Assembly (NCBI GenBank): GCA_028688765.1 | Contig: JAQTXO010000002.1 | Span: forward strand, 1 to 32,649 | Length of the DNA stretch: 32,649 bases | Direction: 5' to 3' | Source of the DNA: Acidiphilium sp. | GTDB lineage: Bacteria; Pseudomonadota; Alphaproteobacteria; Acetobacterales; Acetobacteraceae | Shown: positions 22,506 through 30,894 of the stretch, piece by piece | How positions within the stretch are numbered: position 1 is the first letter of the stretch | Layout: each line of letters begins with the position of its first letter | Program-made: the position numbers and the translations under genes | Notes under the pieces: model-generated | Database searches by the model: none | What the model saw: the letters and a program-made list of their open reading frames with translations, nothing else | Told to the model about the DNA's origin: nothing

Positions 22506-23492
22506 ATGAAAAGTATGGTCATGTTGCCCACTTTCGCTATCGGCACCCTGCTACTCGCCGGATGCGCCACCCCGCCCCCTACGGCCGCTCAGGAGACCCA
22601 CCTTGTCGCGGCGAAACCGGAGATCGAGCCACCGGCCATCGTGAGCGCACCCCTGCCCCCTCCGCCGCCCCAACAGCTTGTCCACATCAGCGACTATCAA
22701 GCGCCGGATTTGAGCGGTCCCGCCGCGAACATCCGCGCGCGATACAACGCCACCCAGAACCCGAATCTACGCGGCTACGTCAATGCCGTGATGGTTTACA
22801 CCTACGAACCCGGCGAGGTTTACAAGGTGGACGCCTCGCCGGGTTTCGTCACGACGATCGAATTGCAGCCCGGCGAACATCTGATCAGCATGGCAGCGGG
22901 CGATACGATGCGCTGGATTCTTGGCAATACGCTGATGGGCAGCGGACCGGACAAGCGCGTCGTCATCCTCCTAAAGCCGATTTCGCCGAATTTGCAGACA
23001 AACATCGTGATCACGACCAACAAACGAGTCTACTTCCTCGATGCGAGCAGCTACCCCGGCCACAGCTACCAGTCAGGCATATCGTGGCGCTATCCGAATG
23101 ACGAGTTTCGCGCGTTGCAGCGCGAGGCCGTGCAAAAGACCCACCACCAGAACGCAAACATCGGCATGAACATGAACCTTGCCGACCTCAATTTCGATTA
23201 CCGCATCAACATGGTGCATGGCCCGCACCCCCGCTGGTTCCCGACACAGGTTTTCGATGACGGCGTAAAGACCTTCATCCGGTTCCCCGATGACCTGGGC
23301 ACCACGGACGCGCCGCCCTTGTTCATTCTTGAAAGGGGCAATCGTGTTTCGCTGGTCAATTATCAGGTGAAGGGCGACTACTACATTGTCGATCGCCTCT
23401 TTTCCGTCGCCGAGCTCCGCTACGGCGAAAAGCCGCAGACGATCGTAAAGATCACCCGTCTCGGAGACACCGCCACCGTCGCAGCAAATTAA
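22506..23492 (+). CDS. trbG: TrbG, VirB9-type outer-membrane complex protein (lipoprotein)
   Basis: A 328-residue protein starting at ATG 22506 after AAGGAA. The upstream in-frame extension to 22380 overlaps trbF and is rejected because the signal sequence begins here. A lipobox, LLAGC, puts the lipidated cysteine near residue 20. A proline-rich linker (PLPPPPPQQ) follows, then the VirB9 beta domain with VYKVDASPGFVTTIELQPGE. In many systems VirB9 has no lipid and VirB7 anchors it; here TrbG itself is the lipoprotein. It forms the outer-membrane core with TrbI. Confidence 0.93.
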   Translation: MKSMVMLPTFAIGTLLLAGCATPPPTAAQETHLVAAKPEIEPPAIVSAPLPPPPPQQLVHISDYQAPDLSGPAANIRARYNATQNPNLRGYVNAVMVYTYEPGEVYKVDASPGFVTTIELQPGEHLISMAAGDTMRWILGNTLMGSGPDKRVVILLKPISPNLQTNIVITTNKRVYFLDASSYPGHSYQSGISWRYPNDEFRALQREAVQKTHHQNANIGMNMNLADLNFDYRINMVHGPHPRWFPTQVFDDGVKTFIRFPDDLGTTDAPPLFILERGNRVSLVNYQVKGDYYIVDRLFSVAELRYGEKPQTIVKITRLGDTATVAAN

Positions 23493-23502
23493 GAGGCCGG
23501 TC

Positions 23503-24777
23503 ATGTCAAGCAGCAACACGCCCCCTCCGACACCCACACCGCCACCGCCCAAATCATCGGCGTCGTCGATCCTATCGCCGGTCACGCCGCGCGCCACCCG
23601 CTACCGGAAAACGCTGATCTATGGCGGCACCGCAGCGGCCGGGATTGCCTTCGGCCTGATGCTCGCCTACGGCCTCACATCAGGCCGACACGCGCCCGCC
23701 ACCAAAGGCCCCGCCAAGATCACGAAAACGGCCGCGACCGATCGCTACGCCGGAAATCCGAACTATAACGGCGTGACCAAGGCAATCGCGCCCCCCGCAA
23801 GCTATGGAACAACCGCGAAGGCGACCGACACGGCCACCACGCCGACCACAGCACCCCTTGCCCCGGTTCATACCGTCGATAAAACCTCACCCACCGACAA
23901 GGCCCGGTTACTCGCCGAGAAAAAAGCCCTTGGGAGCAACATCTTTTTCACTTCCACGGCAGCACCAGGCACCCCGGCGCTTGGTCAACAAACCGCCAGC
24001 TCCGCAGCACCAAACACATCGGCCAGCGACATGCTCGCAGCACTGAAATCTAAAGCCAGCGGCGGCATTGGCGGACTCGGCGGCAGCCATATCCCACACG
24101 GCAGCGATCAGGGGCTTACGCAGCAGAAAAACGCCTTCATCGCCAAAGCAAGCAGCAACACCGGCGACTATGTGAACGCACCCGAACAAACCCCCATCTC
24201 ACCCTACGAAATTCAGGCCGGAACGATCATCCCCGCCGCGCTGATCACCGGGATCGACAGCAATTTGCCGGGCGAAGTCATCGCCCAGGTCTCACAGAAC
24301 GTCTACAATTCCGCCACCGGCAGATACATCCTGATACCGCAGGGGACACGCATGATCGGGCAGTACGACTCGCTGGTCGGATTCGCCCAAAACCGAGCCC
24401 TTATCGTATGGAACCGCCTGATCCTGCCAAACGGCAATAGCATCAATCTGGGTGGCATGATCGGCACCAACCAGTCAGGCGAATCCGGTCTCCATGACAA
24501 GGTTAACGCGCATAATCTCGCCCTGTTCGCCGCCCTTGGCGCTGCAACGTTGCTATCGATCGGCCCGCAACTGGCGCTGAACATTCCTCAGAATAGTAGC
24601 GGGAGCACAAATATTTATACCTCCCCTGCCGAAAATCTCGGCAATGAGGCAAATTCTCTCGGTCAGGACCTTGTAAATCGGCAACTCGACCGTCCAAACA
24701 CAATTCGCATCCGACCCGGCTGGCCTTTAAACGTATTAGTCAATAAAGACATGGTGATGAAACCATATTCACAATGA
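23503..24777 (+). CDS. trbI: TrbI, VirB10-type channel protein
   Basis: A 424-residue protein. A short proline-rich cytoplasmic segment (PPPTPTPPPPK) leads to one transmembrane helix (about residues 43-62). A long flexible periplasmic linker follows, and then the VirB10 C-terminal domain with YEIQAGTIIPAALITGIDS and ILIPQGTRMIGQYDS. VirB10 spans both membranes and senses ATP use by the motor proteins. The gene is last in the canonical trb order here. Confidence 0.95.
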   Translation: MSSSNTPPPTPTPPPPKSSASSILSPVTPRATRYRKTLIYGGTAAAGIAFGLMLAYGLTSGRHAPATKGPAKITKTAATDRYAGNPNYNGVTKAIAPPASYGTTAKATDTATTPTTAPLAPVHTVDKTSPTDKARLLAEKKALGSNIFFTSTAAPGTPALGQQTASSAAPNTSASDMLAALKSKASGGIGGLGGSHIPHGSDQGLTQQKNAFIAKASSNTGDYVNAPEQTPISPYEIQAGTIIPAALITGIDSNLPGEVIAQVSQNVYNSATGRYILIPQGTRMIGQYDSLVGFAQNRALIVWNRLILPNGNSINLGGMIGTNQSGESGLHDKVNAHNLALFAALGAATLLSIGPQLALNIPQNSSGSTNIYTSPAENLGNEANSLGQDLVNRQLDRPNTIRIRPGWPLNVLVNKDMVMKPYSQ

Positions 24778-24789
24778 ACAAAGTCCATC

Positions 24790-25197
24790 ATGCCCATATC
24801 GCCGCCCAAAAAGGGGAAGAATCCGCACAAAGTTCCGAAAGCCGACCTTCGGCCGGTCTCGGTTCCCGGTCCCACCGACATGCTCCAGGTCTACAAGGAT
24901 ATCGCCAACGCCCGGCAGGAAGACACCAACCTCTACACGCCTTTGCGAATCATCCACGAGGAAGCCTTGCAAACCCTCATGTCGGACATCCTCGCCGGCA
25001 AACCGATCCGCTTCGCGCCCTCGCCGAAAGCCGGATTCACGCGCCGCACGATCTGGATACACAAGACCGTGCTGGATCGTGCGCGCGAGCTCGGCCGAGC
25101 GCGCAATATCCACATCTCGACCGTCGTTGTGACCGCCCTCCTTCGCTATCTCGCCAAAAGGGGCGTGACGTTCGAGGGCTTCCCGTCAGAATTCTAG
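24790..25197 (+). CDS. Hypothetical protein, possible DNA-binding regulator
   Basis: A 135-residue basic protein 12 bases after trbI. I do not recognise a family. The C-terminal part (RRTIWIHKTVLDRARELGRARNIHISTVVVTALLRYLAKR) is split into a beta strand, a helix, a turn and a second helix, which resembles a ribbon-helix-helix. The position at the end of the trb operon, followed by DUF2274, would suit a regulator of transfer or replication. The ATG at 24790 is supported by the conserved-looking PKKGKNPHK start; no strong Shine-Dalgarno sequence is visible. Confidence 0.65.
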   Translation: MPISPPKKGKNPHKVPKADLRPVSVPGPTDMLQVYKDIANARQEDTNLYTPLRIIHEEALQTLMSDILAGKPIRFAPSPKAGFTRRTIWIHKTVLDRARELGRARNIHISTVVVTALLRYLAKRGVTFEGFPSEF

Positions 25198-25210
25198 CCC
25201 AGAGGACACC

Positions 25211-25555
25211 ATGAAACTCGGACGTATCACTGCCAATCCCGCTGCCACAGAAGGCAAATACCGCCTCACCGCGCCGCCTCACATCAACGAACAGATCGTC
25301 GCATACCGTGCGATGTACAAAGCGGTTTACAACGAGGAAATCCCGCCCGAGACTATGATCCTCGCCATCCTCGCCCAGTTTTTCGAGGCGGACGCCGACT
25401 TTCGTGCCTGGCGTCGCGATACCGATCCTGCGACGCTTGCGCCAGCAGCAGAACCAGCTCGCCGGCGCCCGCGCACCGGCAGCAAAGTGACATCGAGCGA
25501 AGCGGACGCGGGGGCCAAAGAACCCGCCCGCGAAAGCGTCACGATTTCAAGTTGA
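25211..25555 (+). CDS. DUF2274-like small protein
   Basis: A 114-residue protein. Residues 1-70 (MKLGRI, then HINEQIVAYRAMY, then MILAILAQFFEADADFRAW) fit DUF2274, a family found right after trbI in many alphaproteobacterial P-type operons. The last 45 residues are a charged, low-complexity tail. ATG 25211 follows AGAGGACACC. Function unknown; the fold may be ribbon-helix-helix. It is the last gene before the repC leader. Confidence 0.75.
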   Translation: MKLGRITANPAATEGKYRLTAPPHINEQIVAYRAMYKAVYNEEIPPETMILAILAQFFEADADFRAWRRDTDPATLAPAAEPARRRPRTGSKVTSSEADAGAKEPARESVTISS

Positions 25556-25631
25556 TCGCAGCCGAAATAGCGATCATACCTGAACACCGCGACTCGCACT
25601 GACATGAAAGGAGACCCCACGAGACTCGCCT

Positions 25632-25665
25632 AAAAACCAAAAACCCGCCGGTTGTTACCAGCGGG
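25632..25665 (-). terminator. Minus-strand terminator in the repC leader
   Basis: Read on the minus strand, CCCGCTGG, loop TAACAA and CCGGCGGG (stem 25665-25658 with 25651-25644, one G-T pair) are followed by TTTTTGGTTTTT (25643-25632). This is a typical rho-independent terminator, but no minus-strand gene lies upstream, so it must end a non-coding transcript from the repC leader. Confidence 0.8.
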
Positions 25666-25775
25666 CCAGGCAGTCAGAGAACCAGCGAAAAAGAGAGAGA
25701 AAGAGAGAGATCACGCCTCGCCAAAGGCGATCAAGGGAAAGAATATGTAGCTCCCTTATGACATTCCCTCTTCCT
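25632..25775 (-). ncRNA. Putative counter-transcribed RNA (incα-like) upstream of repC
   Basis: A minus-strand RNA ending at the terminator 25632-25665 is predicted in the roughly 310-bp leader of repC. RepABC plasmids control RepC through an antisense RNA (incα) encoded just upstream of repC, so location and orientation fit. A possible promoter on the minus strand is TTGCAA (around 25780) with TCATAA 16 bases on; the 5' end given here is therefore rough. The leader also has a GGACA-GCTT-TGTCC hairpin (about 25799-25812) and a purine repeat (25688-25710). Confidence 0.45.
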
Positions 25776-25864
25776 TTTTGCAAGCCGGTTCTCTGGACAG
25801 GACAGCTTTGTCCAACGCCCGGCTACCGCGCGCGTGAAGCACCCGGCCAGCACGAGAAAATGTC

Positions 25865-27145
25865 ATGGACCAATATGCCAGCGGCCTGCGTCGTCTCTCA
25901 CGACCGGGCCTCGCCGCAGCCTCACTCGCCGCCAGCTTCGCTGGCGACGAGCACATCACACCCGGCCAAATCCTCGCCGCGTTCAAAGCAGCCGCCCCCG
26001 CCCTTGGTATCGCGCCCCGCCTGACCCACGCGATCGACTGGCTGTTCCGGTTTACGCAGCCGCACGACTGGCTCCCCGGTAGCCGTCCGATCGTATGGCC
26101 GTCCGCGCGCCACCAGGCCGACGCCCTCGATCTATCGGAATCGCAGGTGCGCCGCCTCAATGCCGCGCTGATCGACGCCCGCCTGATCACCGCCCACGAC
26201 AGCCCGAACGGGAAGCGATACGGTCGCCGCGATGCGCGCGGCCGGATCATCGAGGCATACGGCTTCGATCTCTCACCGCTCGCCATGCGCCTCGCAGAAT
26301 TTCGCGCGGCGGCCGACGCTCACCGCGCCGATCGCGCCGCCGTCGCGCAGCTCCGCCGCCGCGCGACCATCGCTCGCAACGGCCTACGGCAGACATGGGC
26401 TACCTATCGCGAGTATCACGAGCAGGAATTGGCGAACCCCGCCATACAGGGCCTGGTCATCGCCGCAAAGGCCGCTAGCGCGGCCTTGCGCGGGCTCGAC
26501 CACGCCGACCAGCTCTCGCCGGCGGTCGATCGCTTGGAAGCGATCGCCGCTACCGCGCGACAAGCCCTCGAACTCGCCCTTGCTGCCCCCGCCGCCACGG
26601 CTCCTGATTCAGTGGAAATGCGCGCCAAGCCGCGCATAAATGCGCCCCACATTACAGCTACAAACCCAACTCTAAATCCTTCGGATACGGTAATGGCATC
26701 GAATGAGTGTAGTCGCGGCCAGAAACGGGATCAGATCGAGGAAATAGCCGCAGACCGAGAAAACAAGCAGAAGAACGACCGAGATGCACGAAAAGATGGC
26801 GGTTCGGTTCTGAAAATTCGCCCCGACGAGCTCGCCAGCTTGGCACCGGCCCTCCGCCCTTACCTCCGCCGTCCTAGCCCCTCATGGCCTGAAATCGTGG
26901 ACGCCGCGGATTGGTTACGCCACGATCTCGGTGTCTCAAAACCGCTCTGGGGTGACGCCTGCCTTGCTATGGGCCGGGAACGCGCGGCAATCGCCCTCGC
27001 TCTGGTCTCCACGAAACCGCCAGAACACTTCAAATCCACTCCGGGCGGATATTTTCACGCGATGGTGGCTCGCGCCAAGGCGGGCACACTCCATCTCGAC
27101 CGCTCAATTTGGAGCCTTCGCGCGCAGAATGTGAAGCGTCATTAG
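25865..27145 (+). CDS. repC: RepC replication initiator (RepABC type)
   Basis: A 426-residue RepC. The N-terminal DNA-binding domain holds RLTHAIDWLFRFTQPHDW and the conserved RYGRRDARGRIIEAYGFDLSPLAMR block (given in two parts: about residues 117-124 and 125-141). A variable, less GC-rich middle (about residues 255-310) is followed by the C-terminal domain with LGVSKPLWGDACLAMGRERAA (split by family at LWG) and GGYFHAMVARAK. RepC initiates replication, usually from an AT-rich oriV inside its own gene. No repA or repB precedes it, which is atypical: the local partition genes lie about 19 kb away. Confidence 0.92.
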   Translation: MDQYASGLRRLSRPGLAAASLAASFAGDEHITPGQILAAFKAAAPALGIAPRLTHAIDWLFRFTQPHDWLPGSRPIVWPSARHQADALDLSESQVRRLNAALIDARLITAHDSPNGKRYGRRDARGRIIEAYGFDLSPLAMRLAEFRAAADAHRADRAAVAQLRRRATIARNGLRQTWATYREYHEQELANPAIQGLVIAAKAASAALRGLDHADQLSPAVDRLEAIAATARQALELALAAPAATAPDSVEMRAKPRINAPHITATNPTLNPSDTVMASNECSRGQKRDQIEEIAADRENKQKNDRDARKDGGSVLKIRPDELASLAPALRPYLRRPSPSWPEIVDAADWLRHDLGVSKPLWGDACLAMGRERAAIALALVSTKPPEHFKSTPGGYFHAMVARAKAGTLHLDRSIWSLRAQNVKRH

Positions 27146-27163
27146 GGGATGCAACTGCGTTTG

Positions 27164-27191
27164 TTGTTCACATCTAGCACCCCGTTATGAT
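27164..27191 (+). promoter_or_regulatory. Promoter of the trbM-like gene
   Basis: TTGTTC (27164-27169) and TATGAT (27186-27191) are separated by 16 bases and lie 25 bases before the trbM-like ATG. The -10 matches the consensus at five of six positions. It would start a new transcript after repC. Confidence 0.5.
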
Positions 27192-27216
27192 ACCATCTGC
27201 CCACACGGAGGACATC

Positions 27217-27624
27217 ATGACTCTGAAAAACCTTGTTCGCTCGACGCTCGCTATCGCTGGCATCCTCGCTGCATCATCCGCACCGGCATTAGCCGGTAAT
27301 TGGGCTTGCGAGGTCGCCTTGTGCCTCAGCAATCCAGGCGGCCCGACGCAATATGCCGCCTGCGTTCCACCCATCAATCGGCTTTACACCTGGCTCGCCG
27401 ATCCCCTCCACGCCTTCCCGACATGCGCCTATGCCGATGGATCTGGCATCGATCACTACCAAGCCGTGATCCTGCTTCCAAAAACAGGCAGCGCAATCGC
27501 CAGCGGCGCGGCATGGGTCATTCCATTGACCGGACAGACCTCGCCGGACGTGATCACCGTGAACGGCACCGCCGTTCAAATCTATCAGAACTTCCAAGGT
27601 AAAGTCATAGGATTTCCATATTGA
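27217..27624 (+). CDS. TrbM/KikA-like exported protein
   Basis: A 135-residue protein with a signal peptide (residues 1-27, ending APALAG) and a mature part that begins NWACEVALCLSNPGG and continues CVPPINRLYTWL. The CEVALCL…C…PI pattern matches TrbM/KikA-type conjugation proteins, whose cysteines probably form disulphides in the periplasm. ATG 27217 follows CGGAGGACATC; the ATG at 27187 lies in the -10 box and is rejected. It ends inside the next tiny ORF. Confidence 0.75.
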   Translation: MTLKNLVRSTLAIAGILAASSAPALAGNWACEVALCLSNPGGPTQYAACVPPINRLYTWLADPLHAFPTCAYADGSGIDHYQAVILLPKTGSAIASGAAWVIPLTGQTSPDVITVNGTAVQIYQNFQGKVIGFPY

Positions 27625-27737
27625 CCCGCCGACGCAAACGCATTCTGCCCTACCTGATCACCGCGCTTTTCTTCTACGCGCGGCGGAGACGCCGCGTGCG
27701 CTCCCGCGCACGCATCTTCACCCGCCCACGCTTCTGA
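27621..27737 (+). CDS. Tiny basic ORF overlapping the trbM stop
   Basis: A 38-residue frame starting with TTG that overlaps the previous stop by four bases (TTGA). The product has a basic start, a short hydrophobic stretch (ILPYLITALFFYA) and a tail made mostly of arginine. It fills most of the gap between trbM and ssb. The coupling and charge pattern suggest a small membrane-bound peptide, but the TTG start and arginine bias may be fortuitous. Confidence 0.3.
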   Translation: MTRRRKRILPYLITALFFYARRRRRVRSRARIFTRPRF

Positions 27738-27753
27738 CACGAACGGAATCACC

Positions 27754-28125
27754 ATGCACAACCAAATCACTATCATCGGCCGCATCGGTAAAGATGCGGA
27801 AATCCGCAATATGCAATCAGGGGATAAAACCGTGTCCTTTGATGTGGCGACTACGGATAGCTGGAAAGACAAGGCAACCGGCGAATGGAAGGAACACACG
27901 CAATGGCACAAATGCGTGAGCTTCCAACAAGCCTTGATCCCGACACTTGAAAAGCGCGCGAAAAAGGGCTCTCTCGTATTCATTCAGGGGAGCATGACTT
28001 ATCGAAGCTATCGGAAGGATGGCGAGTCTACTGATCGGACAATCGCCGAAATCAAAATCGGTCCCGATGGCTCAATCCGGTTTCTGGAAAAGTCAGACTC
28101 CCGCGAAGAAAATCATGCACCTTGA
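27754..28125 (+). CDS. ssb: Single-stranded DNA-binding protein
   Basis: A 123-residue SSB with the OB-fold start (MHNQITIIGRIGKDAEIR), the WHKCVSF strand (residues about 51-57) and KRAKKGSLVFIQGSMTYRSY (split around GSLVFIQG). It is shorter than chromosomal SSB and lacks the acidic, proline-rich tail ending in DIPF that binds partner proteins. Plasmid SSBs coat the incoming strand in the recipient. The stop overlaps the next gene by 11 bases. Confidence 0.93.
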   Translation: MHNQITIIGRIGKDAEIRNMQSGDKTVSFDVATTDSWKDKATGEWKEHTQWHKCVSFQQALIPTLEKRAKKGSLVFIQGSMTYRSYRKDGESTDRTIAEIKIGPDGSIRFLEKSDSREENHAP

Positions 28126-28396
28126 TCGAGTGCCCAACGCAACAAACCTTCTGCATCAAGCGGCTATTATCCGCATGTTCGAGTCCGCATGGTTCGGCCA
28201 GGGCGAAGCCTTTTGGGCTTGGATCGAAACGCCGGACGCCCTGCCCTACATCACCGACTTTGCAAAACTCATGACGCGCCCGCGCGCATCTGACACGTTC
28301 GACTTCTTCGCCGACGATGAACCCGATCGGCTGCATCCCGATCACCTGGACGCCCTTCGCATCGAGATCGAGCGAAATCACGGTCAATGTGCCTAA
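28115..28396 (+). CDS. Hypothetical protein downstream of ssb
   Basis: A 93-residue acidic protein from ATG 28115, 11 bases inside the end of ssb. I do not recognise a family. It is rich in aromatic residues in the middle (FWAWIETPDALPY) and aspartate near the end (DFFADDEPDRLHPDHLD). The overlap implies coupling with ssb. It ends 21 bases before repeat element R3. Confidence 0.6.
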   Translation: MHLDRVPNATNLLHQAAIIRMFESAWFGQGEAFWAWIETPDALPYITDFAKLMTRPRASDTFDFFADDEPDRLHPDHLDALRIEIERNHGQCA

Positions 28397-28417
28397 CCTG
28401 ATCATGGTTCTCTTTTG

Positions 28418-28914
28418 GTGTCCCCCGAGCCGGGGCCGGGCTCTAGTTCGGTAAGCGAAGGCGCTAACCGAACCGGAACCCCGCTGATAGGCGCGGGTTT
28501 CCGCCTTGCGGTAACGATCCCTGACACCACACCGGCAAGCCGGTGTGAGCGGGGCCAGCGGGCTTCGCCCGCCCTGCCCCTGCACCCCGCGCCGTTCCGG
28601 CGCGTGCGGCCCGCGCCGATCGGCGCGGAAGATAAACATCAAAGTATGACGATGTACGGCTATCGAACTGGTATGCAGTTATCAATGCCGCAGCTAGTTA
28701 TCATCGCGCAGACGCGCGAAATGTAAGGAAGGGAGGGCGCCGCCCTCCCTCCCCCCGAAATGCTGGCTACAGCAGAGCCAGGCCGCGCGCTTCGCAGGGC
28801 AAGCCCCGCTCGCACGCAACCCGGCCCCGCCCGCCAGCATGTCACCCCCTCCCTCCCGCTGCTCGCCGCGAGGCGTCCAGAAAAGCGCACGCGCTTTCTG
28901 GATTTAACAAAAGG
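28418..28914 (+). repeat. Structured repeat element, complete copy R3
   Basis: Matches R2 (4594-5094) at a constant offset of 23,820 from about 28429 onward with four substitutions. Its first hairpin is shorter (CCCCGAGCCGGGG instead of CCCCGGCAAGCCGGGG), but the closing stem is one pair longer (GGTGTC 28417-28422 with GACACC 28523-28528). It ends in the CCAGAAA…TTTCTGG hairpin at 28877-28901, directly before the Shine-Dalgarno sequence AAAAGGAG of the ParB-domain gene. The segment from about 28699 (TATCAT box) to 28923 would be the leader RNA. Confidence 0.85.
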
Positions 28915-28923
28915 AGAGGTTAC

Positions 28924-30795
28924 ATGACTACCGCAACCACCATTACCAGCGTTCCGCTCTCGAAATTGGTCCCCTCACCGCGCAACGTCCGCAAGACCGG
29001 GCGTGAAGTCGGAATCGATGCCCTTGCCGCCGATATTCTGACCGAAGGTTTGTTGCAAAATCTTGTCGTGACGGAGAGCAAGGGCGGCAAATATGCCGTT
29101 GAAGCAGGGGGACGGCGGCTCGCCGCGCTGAAAAAACTGGCGAAGGAAAAACGCATACCCGCCAGCTTCCCGGTCCCCGTCAAGATCGTGCAGGATGATG
29201 ACGCTCTCGCCGCCAGCCTCGCCGAGAACATCATGCAGGCACCGATGCACCCGGCTGATCAATTCGAGGCGTTCAGCACCTTGATCGCCAACGGCAGGAG
29301 CATCGAGGACGTGGCGGCACAATTCGGTGTGACCCCTGCCGTTGTCACGCGACGGCTGAAACTGGCAAACGTGGCACCGGAGATCGTCACCGCGTTCCGC
29401 GCCGACCGCCTGACACTCGATCAGGTCATGGGCTTCACCGTCTCGAATGATCATGCCGAGCAGATGACAGTTTATGAGGAAATCTGCCGTTCACCGTATC
29501 GCTCCGACCGGAACCAAATCATCACGCGCCTGACCAATGAGAAGGTTCGGACCTCAGATCGACGCTTTCAGTTCATCGGAGAGGAAGCCTACACCAGCGC
29601 AGGGGGGACCATCACCCGCGACTTGTTCGATCAGGATGGCGCTGGATACGCCGACGACACCAAATTGCTCGACCGGCTTACAATGGAACGGCTTGAGGCG
29701 AGGACAGCAGAAATCCTCGCGCGGGGCTGGAAATGGATCGAAGCGGTCCCGGTCATCACCTACGATCTCCGCAACGGTTTCAGCCGGATCAACACTCGTA
29801 CCTACCCGATCAGTGAGGAGCGGGCCGACCGGCTTTCAGACCTCGCCACTCAGTACGACGAGCTGACCGAAACCGGCGACGAGGACGCATTGACGGATGA
29901 GGAACGCGCGCGGCTCGAAACGATCACCGCCGAGATGGACGAGATCGAGGCCGAACGGAACCATTACGACCCGGCTGAAATGGCCCTCGCCGGGGGATGG
30001 ATCGGGCTCGACTTCCACGGCGAGATCGCTCTTGAACTCGGCTATGTCCGCAAGGAGGACGCCGCAGCACTGGCACAGCTTCGCGACAGCGGGAAACAGG
30101 CCGACGACGAGGATACCAGCCCGGACGGAAACGACGCGATCACCCAGGCACCCAAGGGCGCGAAAATCCCCGAAACCGTGCTAGCTGACTTACACGCTGC
30201 CCGCACCGCCGCGCTCCGCGTGGAACTCGCAGATCGCCCGGATATCGCACTCAAAGCGGTTGCGTTCACCCTGGCATCGCGCCTCATTCTTCATGCGGGC
30301 TCAGCCTTGACGATCCATGCCACCTCGCCGGTACTCCCCGACTCAGCCCGCGCCACCGTTGAACCGCTCAGCCACCGCATCGGACACTGGACCTTGCGGC
30401 TACCCGGCGAGGCCGCGAAACTCTGGCCCGCCATCATGGCCCTGTCGGATAGCGACACTCTCGACCTGATCGCGGTTTGCGCTGCATCGACCCTCGATGC
30501 CCTGCATACCAAACCGGACCTCTACAACGCCCGCCAGCAGGAGCAACATCGCGCACAGGTGGATCAGATCGCCGCCACTCTCTCACTCGACATGGGGCGG
30601 CACTGGACAGTCAATATCGACAACTATCTAGGCCGCATCGGAAAAGACGCGATCATAGACGCGGTTAAGGACGCCAAGGGGAAGGAAGCCACCGACCGGC
30701 TCGCTTCGATGAAGAAGGCCGATATGGCCGCAGCCGCAGCCGAATTGCTCGACGGCACCGGCTGGCTCCCCGCGCCGCTCCGCGCCCGCGCGTGA
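28924..30795 (+). CDS. Large ParB-domain protein (ParB/RepB/Spo0J family)
   Basis: A 623-residue protein. The N-terminal ParB domain (about residues 10-110) has LVPSPRNVRKTG and the nucleotide-binding region AVEAGGRRLAALKKL. A helix-turn-helix follows (SIEDVAAQFGVTPAVVTRRLKLANV, about residues 122-146; quoted only as landmark SIEDVAAQFG). The long C-terminal part, acidic in the middle, is typical of the big ParB-like proteins in plasmid leading regions, not of partition ParB. It is not beside parA (6146), so a partition role is unlikely. It follows element R3 and AAAAGGAG. A terminator lies after it. Confidence 0.9.
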   Translation: MTTATTITSVPLSKLVPSPRNVRKTGREVGIDALAADILTEGLLQNLVVTESKGGKYAVEAGGRRLAALKKLAKEKRIPASFPVPVKIVQDDDALAASLAENIMQAPMHPADQFEAFSTLIANGRSIEDVAAQFGVTPAVVTRRLKLANVAPEIVTAFRADRLTLDQVMGFTVSNDHAEQMTVYEEICRSPYRSDRNQIITRLTNEKVRTSDRRFQFIGEEAYTSAGGTITRDLFDQDGAGYADDTKLLDRLTMERLEARTAEILARGWKWIEAVPVITYDLRNGFSRINTRTYPISEERADRLSDLATQYDELTETGDEDALTDEERARLETITAEMDEIEAERNHYDPAEMALAGGWIGLDFHGEIALELGYVRKEDAAALAQLRDSGKQADDEDTSPDGNDAITQAPKGAKIPETVLADLHAARTAALRVELADRPDIALKAVAFTLASRLILHAGSALTIHATSPVLPDSARATVEPLSHRIGHWTLRLPGEAAKLWPAIMALSDSDTLDLIAVCAASTLDALHTKPDLYNARQQEQHRAQVDQIAATLSLDMGRHWTVNIDNYLGRIGKDAIIDAVKDAKGKEATDRLASMKKADMAAAAAELLDGTGWLPAPLRARA

Positions 30796-30804
30796 GGTTG
30801 CAGC

Positions 30805-30830
30805 GAACGGGCGGGATACCCCGCCCGTTC
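30805..30830 (+). terminator. Hairpin terminator after the ParB-domain gene
   Basis: GAACGGGCGG (30805-30814) pairs with CCGCCCGTTC (30821-30830) across a six-base loop, 10 bases after the stop. It is followed by ATTCTTG, a weak T-rich tail, so termination may be partial. Confidence 0.65.
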
Positions 30831-30894
30831 ATTCTTGCCGAGTTTCCGGCAATATCATATTGTGTTCAGGACGCCTCACTTTCGAGGGAAACCC

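Noticed and set aside
25758..26024. Possible leader peptide overlapping the repC start
   Set aside because: It has no Shine-Dalgarno sequence or recognisable product and continues as a shadow of repC.
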